Shown in pieces: positions 23,143-30,504 of a stretch of 31,793 nt of DNA. The DNA comes from Candidatus Omnitrophota bacterium (GTDB lineage Bacteria; Omnitrophota; 4484-213). The stretch's first letter is position 1. Each line of letters starts with the position of its first letter. The notes under the pieces are model-generated. The model did no database searches. It was not told the origin of the DNA and was given only the letters and a program-made list of their open reading frames with translations. Location: assembly GCA_003645805.1 (NCBI GenBank), contig QNCL01000005.1:1-31793 (forward strand), written 5' to 3'. The position numbers and the translations under genes are program-made.

Positions 23143-23511
23143 TCACACTCTTCTCTTCTTCTTTGGACGACAACCATTATGAGGAATAGGGGTAACATCC
23201 TTTATGGCGGTAACCGTAAAATTCCCATGCTTTAAAGCCCTTATTGCTGACTCCCTTCCTGGTCCTGCTCCTTTGACATGAATCTCTACTCTCTTCAGTC
23301 CTAACTCTGCAGACCTTTTAATCGCATCCTCTGAAGCCATCTGACCAGCAAAAGGTGTGGATTTCTTAGAACCCTTAAATCCCGCTCTCCCTGTGCTTGA
23401 CCAACAGAGAACATTTCCCTGTTTATCGGTGATAGTAACAATGGTGTTATTAAATGTAGCGTTAATGTGGATTATTCCTTCTTCCACCTGTCTCTTTATC
23501 TTCTTTGCCAT
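23143..23511 (-). CDS. rpsK: 30S ribosomal protein S11
   Basis: Platform protein of the small subunit. The 122 residues contain GIIHINATFNNTIVTITDKQGNVL near the start, SSTGRAGFKGSKKSTPFAGQ, the VKGAGPGRESAIRAL loop and the C-terminal DVTPIPHNGCRPKKKRRV tail, a near-invariant signature. Length and every motif are standard. It begins 14 bp after rpsM and precedes rpsD. Confidence 0.98.
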   Translation of the reverse strand: MAKKIKRQVEEGIIHINATFNNTIVTITDKQGNVLCWSSTGRAGFKGSKKSTPFAGQMASEDAIKRSAELGLKRVEIHVKGAGPGRESAIRALKHGNFTVTAIKDVTPIPHNGCRPKKKRRV

Positions 23512-23525
23512 AGCCTCCTCTCTAT

Positions 23526-23921
23526 TTATTTACCTTTGCCGGTGGGTGATTTCTTTGCTTTCTTTACTCCGATAGTCTTGCGCGGTCCTTTTCTTGTGCG
23601 CGCATTAGTGGATGTCCTCTGTCCTCTTACCGGCAAACCCTTTCGATGCCTCAGTCCTCTATAGGTGCCAATATCTATAAGATGCTTGATATTCTGAGAC
23701 ACCTCCCTTCTTAACTCTCCTTCTACTTTATACTCCCTTTGAATAATCCCGGCCAAACGCGAAACCTCCTCCTCCGTAAGGTCTTTTGCTCTCTTGTTAG
23801 GGTCTATACCTGCAGTATTCAAAATCTTATTAGAAAGAGATCTGCCAATACCATAGATATAGGTAAGCGCAATCTCTATCCTCTTCTCTTTGGGAATGTC
23901 TATACCAATAATCCTTGGCAC
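23526..23921 (-). CDS. rpsM: 30S ribosomal protein S13
   Basis: Head protein of the 30S subunit that touches the 50S subunit and P-site tRNA. It is 131 residues. It starts at GTG (MPRIIGIDIPKEKRIEIAL) with GGAGG 5 nt before the GTG. The helix-two-turn-helix is in YIYGIGRSLSNKIL, followed by DLTEEEV, LIDIGTYRGLRHRKGLPVRGQRT and a basic tail ending in SPTGKGK. It is slightly longer at the C-terminus than E. coli S13. It follows rpmJ by 36 bp. Confidence 0.98.
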   Translation of the reverse strand: MPRIIGIDIPKEKRIEIALTYIYGIGRSLSNKILNTAGIDPNKRAKDLTEEEVSRLAGIIQREYKVEGELRREVSQNIKHLIDIGTYRGLRHRKGLPVRGQRTSTNARTRKGPRKTIGVKKAKKSPTGKGK

Positions 23922-23957
23922 CTCTCCCTCCTTTATTTTCTTAAAGCAATAGGTCCC

Positions 23958-24071
23958 TTATCCCTGTTTTTGTTTATGTTTAGGGTTATCGCAGATTACT
24001 CGCACCACTCCTTTCCGCTTAACAATCTTGCACTTTTCACAAATCTTGCGCACTGATGCCCTAACCTTCAT
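23958..24071 (-). CDS. rpmJ: 50S ribosomal protein L36 (zinc-binding form)
   Basis: Tiny 37-residue zinc-ribbon protein starting MKVRASVRKICEKCKIVKRK and ending HKQKQG. The ligands Cys11, Cys14, Cys27 and His32 are all present, so it is the C+ form. The ATG overlaps the infA stop as ATGA, and the gene stands in its usual place between infA and rpsM. It is complete; only its length makes it easy to miss. Confidence 0.97.
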   Translation of the reverse strand: MKVRASVRKICEKCKIVKRKGVVRVICDNPKHKQKQG

Positions 24072-24289
24072 CCTTTCTCCCGGTACACAATCCTCCCCCG
24101 TGTTAAATCATAGGGAGAGACTTCTACCTTTACTCTATCTCCTACCAAAATACGGATATAATGCATACGCATTCTTCCTGAGATATGGGCTAACACCTTA
24201 TGTCCATTATCTAACTCTACCCGAAACATTGCGTTCGGGAGAGCCTCTATCACCTTCCCCTCCACCTGGATCAAGTCACCCTTGGACAT
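24068..24289 (-). CDS. infA: Translation initiation factor IF-1
   Basis: Single OB-fold protein that occupies the 30S A site during initiation. From the ATG at 24289 it is 73 residues, beginning MSKGDLIQVEGKVIEALPNAMFRVELDNGH, with HISGRMRMHYIRILVGDRVKVE and SPYDLTRGRIVYRE as the standard remaining strands. The frame extends three codons further to a TTG, but that addition is not conserved. No Shine-Dalgarno is visible before either start, so translation may depend on the map gene upstream, 27 bp away. It sits in the usual map-infA-rpmJ order. Confidence 0.97.
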   Translation of the reverse strand: MSKGDLIQVEGKVIEALPNAMFRVELDNGHKVLAHISGRMRMHYIRILVGDRVKVEVSPYDLTRGRIVYREKG

Positions 24290-24316
24290 AGCAAACAAGC
24301 AAAGAAAAATCTGTTT

Positions 24317-25066
24317 CTACTCACCTCTGGTCAATATCTCGGCTTCCCCTTTGTTGATCACTACCATATGCTCAAAATGAGCAGCCAAACTCCTATCTCT
24401 CGTCCTTGCTGTCCAGCCATCTGCTTCTATCTCCACTTCATAGTCTCCTGTACACACCATTGGCTCTATGCAAAAAACCATTCCCTCTTTTAACAGTGGA
24501 CCTTGATGCGGTCTGCCAAAATTAGGAATGCGTGGCTCTTCATGTATCTCTTTCCCAATCCCATGGCCTACAAACTTACGAATAACTGAGAAACCTTGCT
24601 TCTCCACAAAACTCTGTATTGCCCAGGAAATATCCGAAAGATGTCCACCCGCCCTTGCTTTCCTAATCCCTTCCGCCAAGGCTCTCTCGGTACAAGCAAG
24701 CAACCTCTTTGCTTGCGAGGATACCTCTCCTATTGCTAAAGTCTTTGCTCCATCTGCACAATAACCTTTATACCTTACTCCTACATCCACCCCTACAATA
24801 TCTCCTTCCTCTATCTTCCTATCTGAGGGCACACCGTGAACTATTACCTCATTAATGGAAATACAGATAGACCCTGGAAACCCTTTATGTCCCTTAAATA
24901 CGGGCTGGGCTCCTTTGCTCAAAATAATCTCCTCTGCATAATTATCTAATTCCTTTCCACTAACTCCTGGTTTTATCCTTTTTTCTATTTCTCTGAGAAC
25001 ATAAGCAACTATCTGCCCTGCCTCCCGCATTAAGGCAATCTCTTCTTTACTCTTAATGGGTATCAT
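24317..25066 (-). CDS. map: Type I methionine aminopeptidase
   Basis: Removes the N-terminal Met from new proteins. It has 249 residues in the pita-bread fold with all five metal ligands: Asp94, Asp105, His168, Glu201 and Glu232. The motifs are SINEVIVHGVPS, GDIVGVDVGVRYKGYCAD, FVGHGIGKEIHEEP, and GMVFCIEPMV. It lacks an N-terminal zinc-finger extension, so it is the short bacterial type Ia/b. It overlaps the adk 3' end by 14 bp, indicating co-translation. Confidence 0.98.
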   Translation of the reverse strand: MIPIKSKEEIALMREAGQIVAYVLREIEKRIKPGVSGKELDNYAEEIILSKGAQPVFKGHKGFPGSICISINEVIVHGVPSDRKIEEGDIVGVDVGVRYKGYCADGAKTLAIGEVSSQAKRLLACTERALAEGIRKARAGGHLSDISWAIQSFVEKQGFSVIRKFVGHGIGKEIHEEPRIPNFGRPHQGPLLKEGMVFCIEPMVCTGDYEVEIEADGWTARTRDRSLAAHFEHMVVINKGEAEILTRGE

Positions 25067-25700
25067 ATCTCCTTAAACTTTCTTTTATCCTCTCAAATAG
25101 TTCCTGAACCTCCATATTTCCATCAACATTTACAAGCACCCCTTTCTTTTTGTAATACTCAATCAAAGGCTGGGAAATCTTCTGGTATACTTTCAACCTC
25201 TTTCTTACTGTCTCCTCCTTATCATCCTCCCGTTGAACAAGCCTTCCCCCACATCTATCACATATTCCTTCTTTACGAGGGGGAATATTCTTAATGTGAT
25301 AGATAGCATTGCAATTAGAGCATATCCTTCTTCCCGAGAGCCGTTCAATGACCTTGGAAAGAGAGACGGTAAAATTAAATACTCTATCTAAAGAGATAGA
25401 CAAACTATCCAAAGTTCTATCTAAGAACTCCGCTTGAGTTAGAGTGCGTGGAAAACCATCCAGCACAAAACCCTTTATCTTTCTTATCCTTTCCGCAACA
25501 ATCTTTACCACAATCTCATCAGGAACAAGCAAACCTTTCTCTATAAATTGCTTTGCCTTTTCTCCTTCCGGAGAACTGCTTGCTATCGCTTCTCTCAATA
25601 AATCTCCGCTGGAAATATGCTGGAGATTAAAGTAATTGCACACTACCTTTGCCTGTGTTCCTTTTCCCGCTCCCGGCGGACCTATAAATATCAAGCGCAC
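25053..25700 (-). CDS. adk: Adenylate kinase (zinc-lid form)
   Basis: Keeps ATP, ADP and AMP in balance. It has 215 residues with P-loop GPPGAGKGT (7-15), the AMP-binding SSGDLLREA, DGFPRTLTQA (81-90) and GRRICSNCNAIYH. The lid holds a Cys4 site (Cys127, 130, 147, 150), which is the zinc-binding version typical of Gram-positives and many candidate phyla; E. coli Adk lacks it. The GTG start overlaps the secY TAG by one base. Confidence 0.98.
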   Translation of the reverse strand: MRLIFIGPPGAGKGTQAKVVCNYFNLQHISSGDLLREAIASSSPEGEKAKQFIEKGLLVPDEIVVKIVAERIRKIKGFVLDGFPRTLTQAEFLDRTLDSLSISLDRVFNFTVSLSKVIERLSGRRICSNCNAIYHIKNIPPRKEGICDRCGGRLVQREDDKEETVRKRLKVYQKISQPLIEYYKKKGVLVNVDGNMEVQELFERIKESLRRYDTH

Positions 25701-27025
25701 TATCTCCCTCTTATCCTTCCTTTGGATACAAACCCCTCATAATGGCGCATCAGAAGTTGAGACTCGAGTTGACGCATTGTATCCAGAAGAACTCCTACAA
25801 TAATCAGCAGCCCTGTTCCTCCAAAGAAAGAAGCAACCAGATAAGGAAGTTTGAAACCCTTATAGATAATATGAGGCATTATAGCAATAATGGCTAAGAA
25901 TATTGCTCCAGGCAGGATAATTCTATTCATTATGTAATCAAAATACTCGGCTGTATTCTTTCCTGGTCTGATCCCCGGCACAAACCCTCCGTATTTCTTC
26001 ATATTATCAGCAATCTCCTTGGGATTAAAGGATATAGCGGTATAGAAATAAGCAAAGAAAATAATCAATAAACTATAAAGGAAACTGTAAAATAATCTAC
26101 CCGGAGTGAGAACATTAGCAATAGATTGAACCCAACGGCTATTTGTCCATCCGGCTAAGACACCCGGAAAGAAAAGAATGGCTTGGGCAAAGATGATAGG
26201 CATTACACCCCCTTGATTAACGCGCAAAGGAATGTAGGTTGCTTGTCCTCCATAAACTCTCCTTCCTATTATCCGACGCGCATATTGCACAGGAATCTTC
26301 CTTTGACCTTCGGTGATCAGCACTACCGCTCCTACTACCACCACCGCAATAGCACTCATCAGCAAAAGCGTGAGCAAACCCATCTGTTTCTGATAAAGCA
26401 GGGAGAAGATCTGATAAACAGCAGTAGGAAGGCGAGAGATAATTCCCGCAGTAATTATCAGAGAAATCCCATTTCCTATCCCTCTCTCTGTAATTTGCTC
26501 TCCCAACCACATTATAAAAGTAGTACCTGTGGTCAATGTGAGCATTGTGAGAAGGCGAAATCTCCAACCAGGGAACTGCACAATCTCCAACCCTCCAAAG
26601 TGCATAGGATTCTCTAACCAGATACTCCCGAACAACCCTTGAATTAAACACAGAACTACTGTGCCCTGGCGGGTATACTGAACCAGCCTTTTATGTCCTT
26701 CGGGGTCTTTGGTAAGTTTCTCTAAGTTGGGAAAAACAGCAACAAGCAATTGAAGGATGATAGAAGCGGTAATATAGGGCATTATTCCCAGTGCAAAGAT
26801 GGTAAGGCGACGCATTGCCCCTCCGCTGAACATATTCATAATTCCAAATAACGCCCCTCCCTGAGTGCCGGCTATTCTATCAAAGAACCTGGCTAAATTT
26901 GCTGTGTTAATCCCGGGTGTAGGGATATATGCCCCTATTCTATATACCACAATAAGAGATAGGGTAAACAAAACCTTTTTTCTTATCTCCGCAACCTTGA
27001 AGATATTAAATAGACCCTGCAGCAT
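25700..27025 (-). CDS. secY: Protein translocase channel subunit SecY
   Basis: Central membrane channel of the Sec translocon. It has 441 residues from the ATG at 27025 (a TTG two codons earlier is possible). Ten hydrophobic segments are visible, with the plug/first-helix region RIGAYIPTPGIN, MNMFSGGAMRRLTIFALGIMPYI (split), the GIGNGISLIITAGI segment and the cytoplasmic loop ending in FVPGIRPGKNTAEY. C-terminal tail RHYEGFVSKGRIRGR is standard. No Shine-Dalgarno precedes the start. The upstream 76-bp gap to rplO contains an 8-bp stem-loop at 27056-27084. A long open frame on the opposite strand and one in another frame are only shadows. Confidence 0.97.
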   Translation of the reverse strand: MLQGLFNIFKVAEIRKKVLFTLSLIVVYRIGAYIPTPGINTANLARFFDRIAGTQGGALFGIMNMFSGGAMRRLTIFALGIMPYITASIILQLLVAVFPNLEKLTKDPEGHKRLVQYTRQGTVVLCLIQGLFGSIWLENPMHFGGLEIVQFPGWRFRLLTMLTLTTGTTFIMWLGEQITERGIGNGISLIITAGIISRLPTAVYQIFSLLYQKQMGLLTLLLMSAIAVVVVGAVVLITEGQRKIPVQYARRIIGRRVYGGQATYIPLRVNQGGVMPIIFAQAILFFPGVLAGWTNSRWVQSIANVLTPGRLFYSFLYSLLIIFFAYFYTAISFNPKEIADNMKKYGGFVPGIRPGKNTAEYFDYIMNRIILPGAIFLAIIAIMPHIIYKGFKLPYLVASFFGGTGLLIIVGVLLDTMRQLESQLLMRHYEGFVSKGRIRGR

Positions 27026-27055
27026 AACCAAATAATCTTGCGATCTTTGACTCCT

Positions 27056-27084
27056 GCAAGGAAATGCTAAAGCAAATTCCTTGC
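27056..27084 (-). promoter_or_regulatory. Stem-loop in the rplO-secY gap
   Basis: GCAAGGAA and TTCCTTGC are perfect 8-bp arms around 13 nt that can add an inner TGC/GCA pair set with loop TAAA (plus-strand reading). On the transcript the stem is followed by AGGAGTCAAAG and not by a U-run, so it is not a terminator. It could control secY translation, mark an RNase cleavage point or bind a ribosomal protein. Confidence 0.5.
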
Positions 27085-27101
27085 TTTCCCTTCTATTCTA
27101 T

Positions 27102-27527
27102 TTACTTATTACTTATTATTGCCTTCCCCCCTGCTTTTTCTATCTTCTGGCGGGCAGAACGAGAGAAGTAGTCTGCTTTTATAAGCAGAGGACGATCAAT
27201 CTCTCCTTTACCCAGAACCTTAACCTTCCCTTTTCTCTTTATCAGCCCCATCTCCCGTAATGTCTGCACATCTATTTCCTTACTCTCCTCAGGAAGATTG
27301 GATGATAACATAGAAAGATTTACAATATTTATTCTCTCTTTTCTAAACCTCTCATTACTAAAACCTCGTTTGGGAACCCGTCGAATCAGAGGCATCTGTC
27401 CGCCTTCAAACCCTAATCTTATCTTCTTACCTGTCCGTGCTTTCTGCCCTTTGTTCCCCCGACAGGAGGTTCCTCCGTGTCCAGAACCTGGTCCTCTTCC
27501 TACTCTCTTTTTCCTCTTCTTTCTCAT
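27102..27527 (-). CDS. rplO: 50S ribosomal protein L15
   Basis: Large-subunit assembly protein. The 141-residue protein begins directly at the basic KKRKKRVGRGPGSGHGGTSCRG segment, then GNKGQKARTG, GFEGGQMPLIRRVPKRGF and a C-terminal SARQKIEKAGGKA. The usual first ten or so residues (a Lys-Leu-His/Asp-Leu stretch) are missing, and the in-frame stop just upstream shows they are not encoded; AGGGG lies 7 nt before the ATG. It normally follows rpmD, but that gene is absent and rplO comes 28 bp after rpsE. Confidence 0.97.
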   Translation of the reverse strand: MRKKRKKRVGRGPGSGHGGTSCRGNKGQKARTGKKIRLGFEGGQMPLIRRVPKRGFSNERFRKERINIVNLSMLSSNLPEESKEIDVQTLREMGLIKRKGKVKVLGKGEIDRPLLIKADYFSRSARQKIEKAGGKAIISNK

Positions 27528-27555
27528 TCCTTAACCCCTGTGAGCAAAATTGGTC

Positions 27556-28005
27556 TTATGCCCTCTTAAGGTTCTTAAACCCCTCTGCCACCGCTTTCAT
27601 TACATTTATAGGATTGGTGGTGCCTAAACACTTGGTAAGGATATCCTTTATCCCTGCACACTCACACATCGCTTTTACTGTCTTACTAGCAATTACCCCT
27701 GTTCCTCGCGAGGCAGGCTTTAGTAATACCTTTGCCGCTCCATAGTCCCCTATTATCTGATGGGGAATGGTGGTGCCCTTTAATGGCACCGAAAAAAGAT
27801 GCTTCTTGGCAAGTTGCGTTGCTTTATTCACCGCATCAGGTATCTCACGCGCTTTACCTATACCATAACCAACCCTCCCTCTTCCATCTCCTACCACTAC
27901 TGTCGCCCGAAAAGCAAAATGCCTCCCTCCTTTTATTACCTTTGCCACTCGAATAATATCCACCAACTTCTCTGTAAACTCTTCTTCTCTTTCTATCTCT
28001 TCCAT
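27556..28005 (-). CDS. rpsE: 30S ribosomal protein S5
   Basis: Small-subunit protein at the mRNA entry site, important for accuracy. It has 149 residues, a little shorter than E. coli S5 (166), with EKLVDIIRVAKVIKGGRHFAF (double-stranded RNA-binding half), VVVGDGRGRVGYGIGKARE, PASRGTGVIASKTVKAMCECAGI and the C-terminal NVMKAVAEGFKNLK. The residues around VKGGR/KGGRHF where spectinomycin resistance arises look wild type. It starts 14 bp after rplR. Confidence 0.98.
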   Translation of the reverse strand: MEEIEREEEFTEKLVDIIRVAKVIKGGRHFAFRATVVVGDGRGRVGYGIGKAREIPDAVNKATQLAKKHLFSVPLKGTTIPHQIIGDYGAAKVLLKPASRGTGVIASKTVKAMCECAGIKDILTKCLGTTNPINVMKAVAEGFKNLKRA

Positions 28006-28019
28006 AGCGCTACCTCTTT

Positions 28020-28400
28020 TTAGAACACCAATCCGCCCTTCCGCGCTGCTTCTGCGAACGCTTTTACCCTTCCATGATAAAGATAACCGGCGCGATCAAA
28101 AACCACCTTTTCTGTTCCTCTCTTCTTTGCCTCCTGAGCAAACATCTCTCCCAATAGAGAAGCGGCTCTTATATTTCCTCCATAGGGCATTTTCTCTCTA
28201 AACTCTTTACTCTTTGTGGAAAGAGAGAAAAGAGTTTTTTGCTCTATATCATCGATTAACTGTGCCTCCATATTCTTCAGTGTGCGATGGATACATAAAC
28301 GAGGAACCTCTGAAGTTCCGAATATCTTCTTCCTCACTCGTTGATGCCTTCTTATCCGCCCTCGCTCCTTTTTACTTTTTACCTTTAATCTTTTCCGCAT
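28020..28400 (-). CDS. rplR: 50S ribosomal protein L18
   Basis: 5S rRNA-binding protein of the central protuberance. The 126 residues have a basic N-terminus (RGRIRRHQRVRKKIFGTSEVPRLCIHRT), QLIDDIEQKTLFSLSTKS, then AKKRGTEKVVFDRAGYLYHGRVKAFAEAARKGGLVF, the conserved C-terminal block. Between rplF (10 bp) and rpsE (14 bp), as usual. Confidence 0.98.
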   Translation of the reverse strand: MRKRLKVKSKKERGRIRRHQRVRKKIFGTSEVPRLCIHRTLKNMEAQLIDDIEQKTLFSLSTKSKEFREKMPYGGNIRAASLLGEMFAQEAKKRGTEKVVFDRAGYLYHGRVKAFAEAARKGGLVF

Positions 28401-28410
28401 CCTGCTTACC

Positions 28411-28947
28411 TTAACCTACCTTCTTACCCTGCTTTTGTCTTACATACTCCCCAGCATAGCGAATTCCTTTTCCTTTGTATGGCTCAGGTTTGCGCAACCT
28501 TCTAATCTGTGCAGATACCTCTCCCACCTTCTTTTTGTCAATCCCCTTGACCACAATTTGAGTAGGGGAAGGAGTTTCTATCTCGATTCCCTCGGGAATA
28601 GAAAAAATTACTGGATGAGAGAAGCCTAAATTCAACACTAAGTTCCCTTCCTTTCGTTGAGCGCGATATCCTACCCCTTTAATCTCCAATCTCCTCTCAT
28701 AACCCTTGCTCACTCCTTCTATCATATTAGCAATCAATGTGCGGGTTAATCCATGCAAAGACCTGTCCAGTTTGGAATCGCTCTTCCTTCTCACCCAAAT
28801 CTTCCCTTCCTCTTCCTTTACTTCTAACCGTTCGGAGAAACAAAAGTCCAACTTCCCCTTTGCTCCTTCTACCTCTATTCTGCCTTTTTCAATATACACC
28901 TTCACACCCTCAGGAATATCTATAGGTCTCTTCCCTATGCGCGACAC
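28411..28947 (-). CDS. rplF: 50S ribosomal protein L6
   Basis: Large-subunit protein beside the sarcin-ricin loop. It has 178 residues, a duplicated L6 domain, with MSRIGKRPIDIPEGVKV, SLHGLTRTLIANMIEGVSKGYERRLEIKGVGYRAQ and the closing signature RKPEPYKGKGIRYAGEYV. It uses a GTG start with AGGAGG a few bases upstream. It lies 25 bp after rpsH. Confidence 0.98.
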   Translation of the reverse strand: MSRIGKRPIDIPEGVKVYIEKGRIEVEGAKGKLDFCFSERLEVKEEEGKIWVRRKSDSKLDRSLHGLTRTLIANMIEGVSKGYERRLEIKGVGYRAQRKEGNLVLNLGFSHPVIFSIPEGIEIETPSPTQIVVKGIDKKKVGEVSAQIRRLRKPEPYKGKGIRYAGEYVRQKQGKKVG

Positions 28948-28972
28948 TGCTCCTCCTGTTTCTACTCACTGA

Positions 28973-29398
28973 CTACCACACATAACAGATGACTTCTCCT
29001 CCTACCCCTATCTTGCGTGCCTCCTTATCTGTAAGCACACCATGGGAAGTGGAAATGATTGCGGTTCCTAAACCTTGAAGAACATAGGGGAGTTTCTCCC
29101 TCTTCACATACACCCTTCTGCTGGGTTTGGAAACTATCTTCAACCCCATAATTGCTGATTTTTCCTTTTTGCCATAAGCGGGCTTCTCGTATTTTAGATA
29201 CACCCTCAACACCCCTTGGGTATTAGCAGAAGAAGATTGCCCTTGTTTGGGGATAAACTGATAACCTTCAATATAACCTTCTCTCTTGAATATCTCCAGT
29301 ATCTTCTCTTTCAGACGAGAAAAAGGAATATTCACTGTTCTCTTTTGCTTCTTAACAGCATTCCTGATGCTTGTCAGGGCATCAGCAATCGGATCCAT
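28973..29398 (-). CDS. rpsH: 30S ribosomal protein S8
   Basis: Primary 16S rRNA binder; in E. coli it also represses the spc operon. It has 141 residues, about ten more than usual, the extra length lying in a mid-protein loop (FIPKQGQSSSANTQGVLRV). Typical motifs are DPIADALTSIRNA, the PSRRVYVKREKLPYVLQGLGTAIISTSHGVLTDKEA block and GGEVICYVW at the end. It follows rpsN by 24 bp. Confidence 0.98.
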   Translation of the reverse strand: MDPIADALTSIRNAVKKQKRTVNIPFSRLKEKILEIFKREGYIEGYQFIPKQGQSSSANTQGVLRVYLKYEKPAYGKKEKSAIMGLKIVSKPSRRVYVKREKLPYVLQGLGTAIISTSHGVLTDKEARKIGVGGEVICYVW

Positions 29399-29422
29399 TC
29401 TCCCTCCATTCTTTAATAAAAA

Positions 29423-29608
29423 CTACCAACTTGCTTTCGTCACTCCGGGAATCTCTCCGCGCGAAGCAAGTTCCCGGAAGCAAATCCGACATAAGGCAAA
29501 CATCCGCATATATCCCCGTGCCCTTCCGCATAACTGGCATCTATTATACTTGCGCACTCTAAATTTTGGGGTCTTTTTCTGTTTCTCAATCAATCACTTC
29601 TTAGCCAC
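29423..29608 (-). CDS. rpsN: 30S ribosomal protein S14, zinc type, with an in-frame TGA at codon 5
   Basis: S14 of the 30S head. From a GTG at 29608 the frame reads V-A-K-K-stop-L-I-E-K-Q-K-K and then a complete type Z S14: YNRCQLCGRARGYMRMFALC, then RICFRELASRGEIPGVTKASW. The Zn ligands are Cys24, 27, 40 and 43, and the total of 61 positions is the canonical length. AAAGGAGAGG ends 2 nt before the GTG, so that start is well supported, yet codon 5 is TGA (29594-29596) where relatives have Ser, Ala or Cys. A TCA-to-TGA change would explain it. The next codon, TTG at 29593, could reinitiate to give a 56-residue protein lacking five N-terminal residues. TGA is an ordinary stop in at least a dozen neighbours, so general recoding is excluded. 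A sequencing or assembly error cannot be ruled out. It lies between rplE and rpsH, its standard position. Confidence 0.85.
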
Positions 29609-29620
29609 AACCTCTCCTTT

Positions 29621-30184
29621 CTATCTCTTAAACGGCATTCCGAACAACCGCAATAGTTCCTTTGCCTCTTCTACTGTCTTATTCCTGGCAATTACAAATG
29701 TAATGTCCATTCCCCAAATTCTTTCTACACTATCTATATTAATCTCAGGAAAAATAATCTGCTCTTTTATACCCAATGTATAATTCCCTTGTTGGTCAAA
29801 GGAATCCCTTAATCCAGAGAAATCCTTTATTCGAGGCAAGGCAATGTTTATCAAGCGATCCAAAAACTCATACATTCTTGCTCTCCTTAAGGTAACCTTA
29901 CATCCTATCTTCATCCCTCTTCTTATCTTAAAATTAGAAATAGACCTCTTTGCCTCTGTCTTTATAGATTTCTGTCCACTAATAAGGGCAAGTTCTTTGC
30001 CTATCTGTTCCAATACCTCTCCTTTGTGCGCTCCTTCACCACATCCTACATTTATCACTATCTTCTCTAAACAGGGAGTTTGCAGTCTGTTTTTATACCC
30101 AAACTTCTTCATCATCTGCGGAATGATCTCCTCACGATATTTCTTTAGCAAGCGTGGAATATATTTCTCTTTCTCTGGGCACAT
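29621..30184 (-). CDS. rplE: 50S ribosomal protein L5
   Basis: Binds 5S rRNA and the P-site tRNA elbow in the central protuberance. It has 187 residues with YIPRLLKKYREEIIPQMMKKFGYKN, LEKIVINVGCGEGAHK, ISGQKSIKTEAKRSISNFKIRRGMKIGCKVTLRR (split) and the C-terminal signature GNYTLGIKEQIIFPEINID. Cys at position 48 in the 'NVGCGE' stretch replaces the usual Met/Val. The gene ends 12 bp before rpsN and starts 7 bp after rplX. Confidence 0.98.
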   Translation of the reverse strand: MCPEKEKYIPRLLKKYREEIIPQMMKKFGYKNRLQTPCLEKIVINVGCGEGAHKGEVLEQIGKELALISGQKSIKTEAKRSISNFKIRRGMKIGCKVTLRRARMYEFLDRLINIALPRIKDFSGLRDSFDQQGNYTLGIKEQIIFPEINIDSVERIWGMDITFVIARNKTVEEAKELLRLFGMPFKR

Positions 30185-30191
30185 CTTTCCT

Positions 30192-30503
30192 CTAAATCTT
30201 CTCTCCGCACCTTCTGCATATCCTTATTTTAGAACCATCATTAAGAATTTGGGTGCCAAACCTCACCCCTTTCTCGCAATGTGAACAGAAAAGCATTACA
30301 TTAGAGATATGCAAAGGCATCTCTTGAGCAATAATCCCTCCTTGAGGGGCTTTAGGAGTAGGACGCACTGCCTTCTTGACAATATTTACTCCCTCTACCA
30401 CTACTCTATTCTCATAAGGAAAGACCTTTAATACCCTCCCTCTCTTTCCTTTATCCTTACCAGCAATTACAATTACTGTGTCATTCTTTCTAATCCTTAA
30501 CAT
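30192..30503 (-). CDS. rplX: 50S ribosomal protein L24
   Basis: Assembly initiator protein near the exit tunnel. The 103 residues begin with the KOW motif (RIRKNDTVIVIAGKDKGKRGRVLKVFP) and continue VVVEGVNIVKKAVRPTPKAPQGGI. The C-terminal half carries a CxxC pair (FCSHC) and a second (ICRRC), spaced like a zinc ribbon. The start is one base after the rplN stop, with GAGG 9 nt upstream. Confidence 0.97.
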   Translation of the reverse strand: MLRIRKNDTVIVIAGKDKGKRGRVLKVFPYENRVVVEGVNIVKKAVRPTPKAPQGGIIAQEMPLHISNVMLFCSHCEKGVRFGTQILNDGSKIRICRRCGEKI

Positions 30504-30504
30504 C

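Noticed and set aside
26183..26651. Open frames of about 144 codons on both strands inside secY
   Set aside because: Both are in other frames of a clear SecY gene, and their translations lack any domain or a good ribosome-binding site.
29423..30184. Genome-wide recoding of TGA as an amino acid, suggested by rpsN
   Set aside because: TGA is the natural stop of at least a dozen genes in the window, often within ATGA overlaps, and no other gene has an internal TGA.
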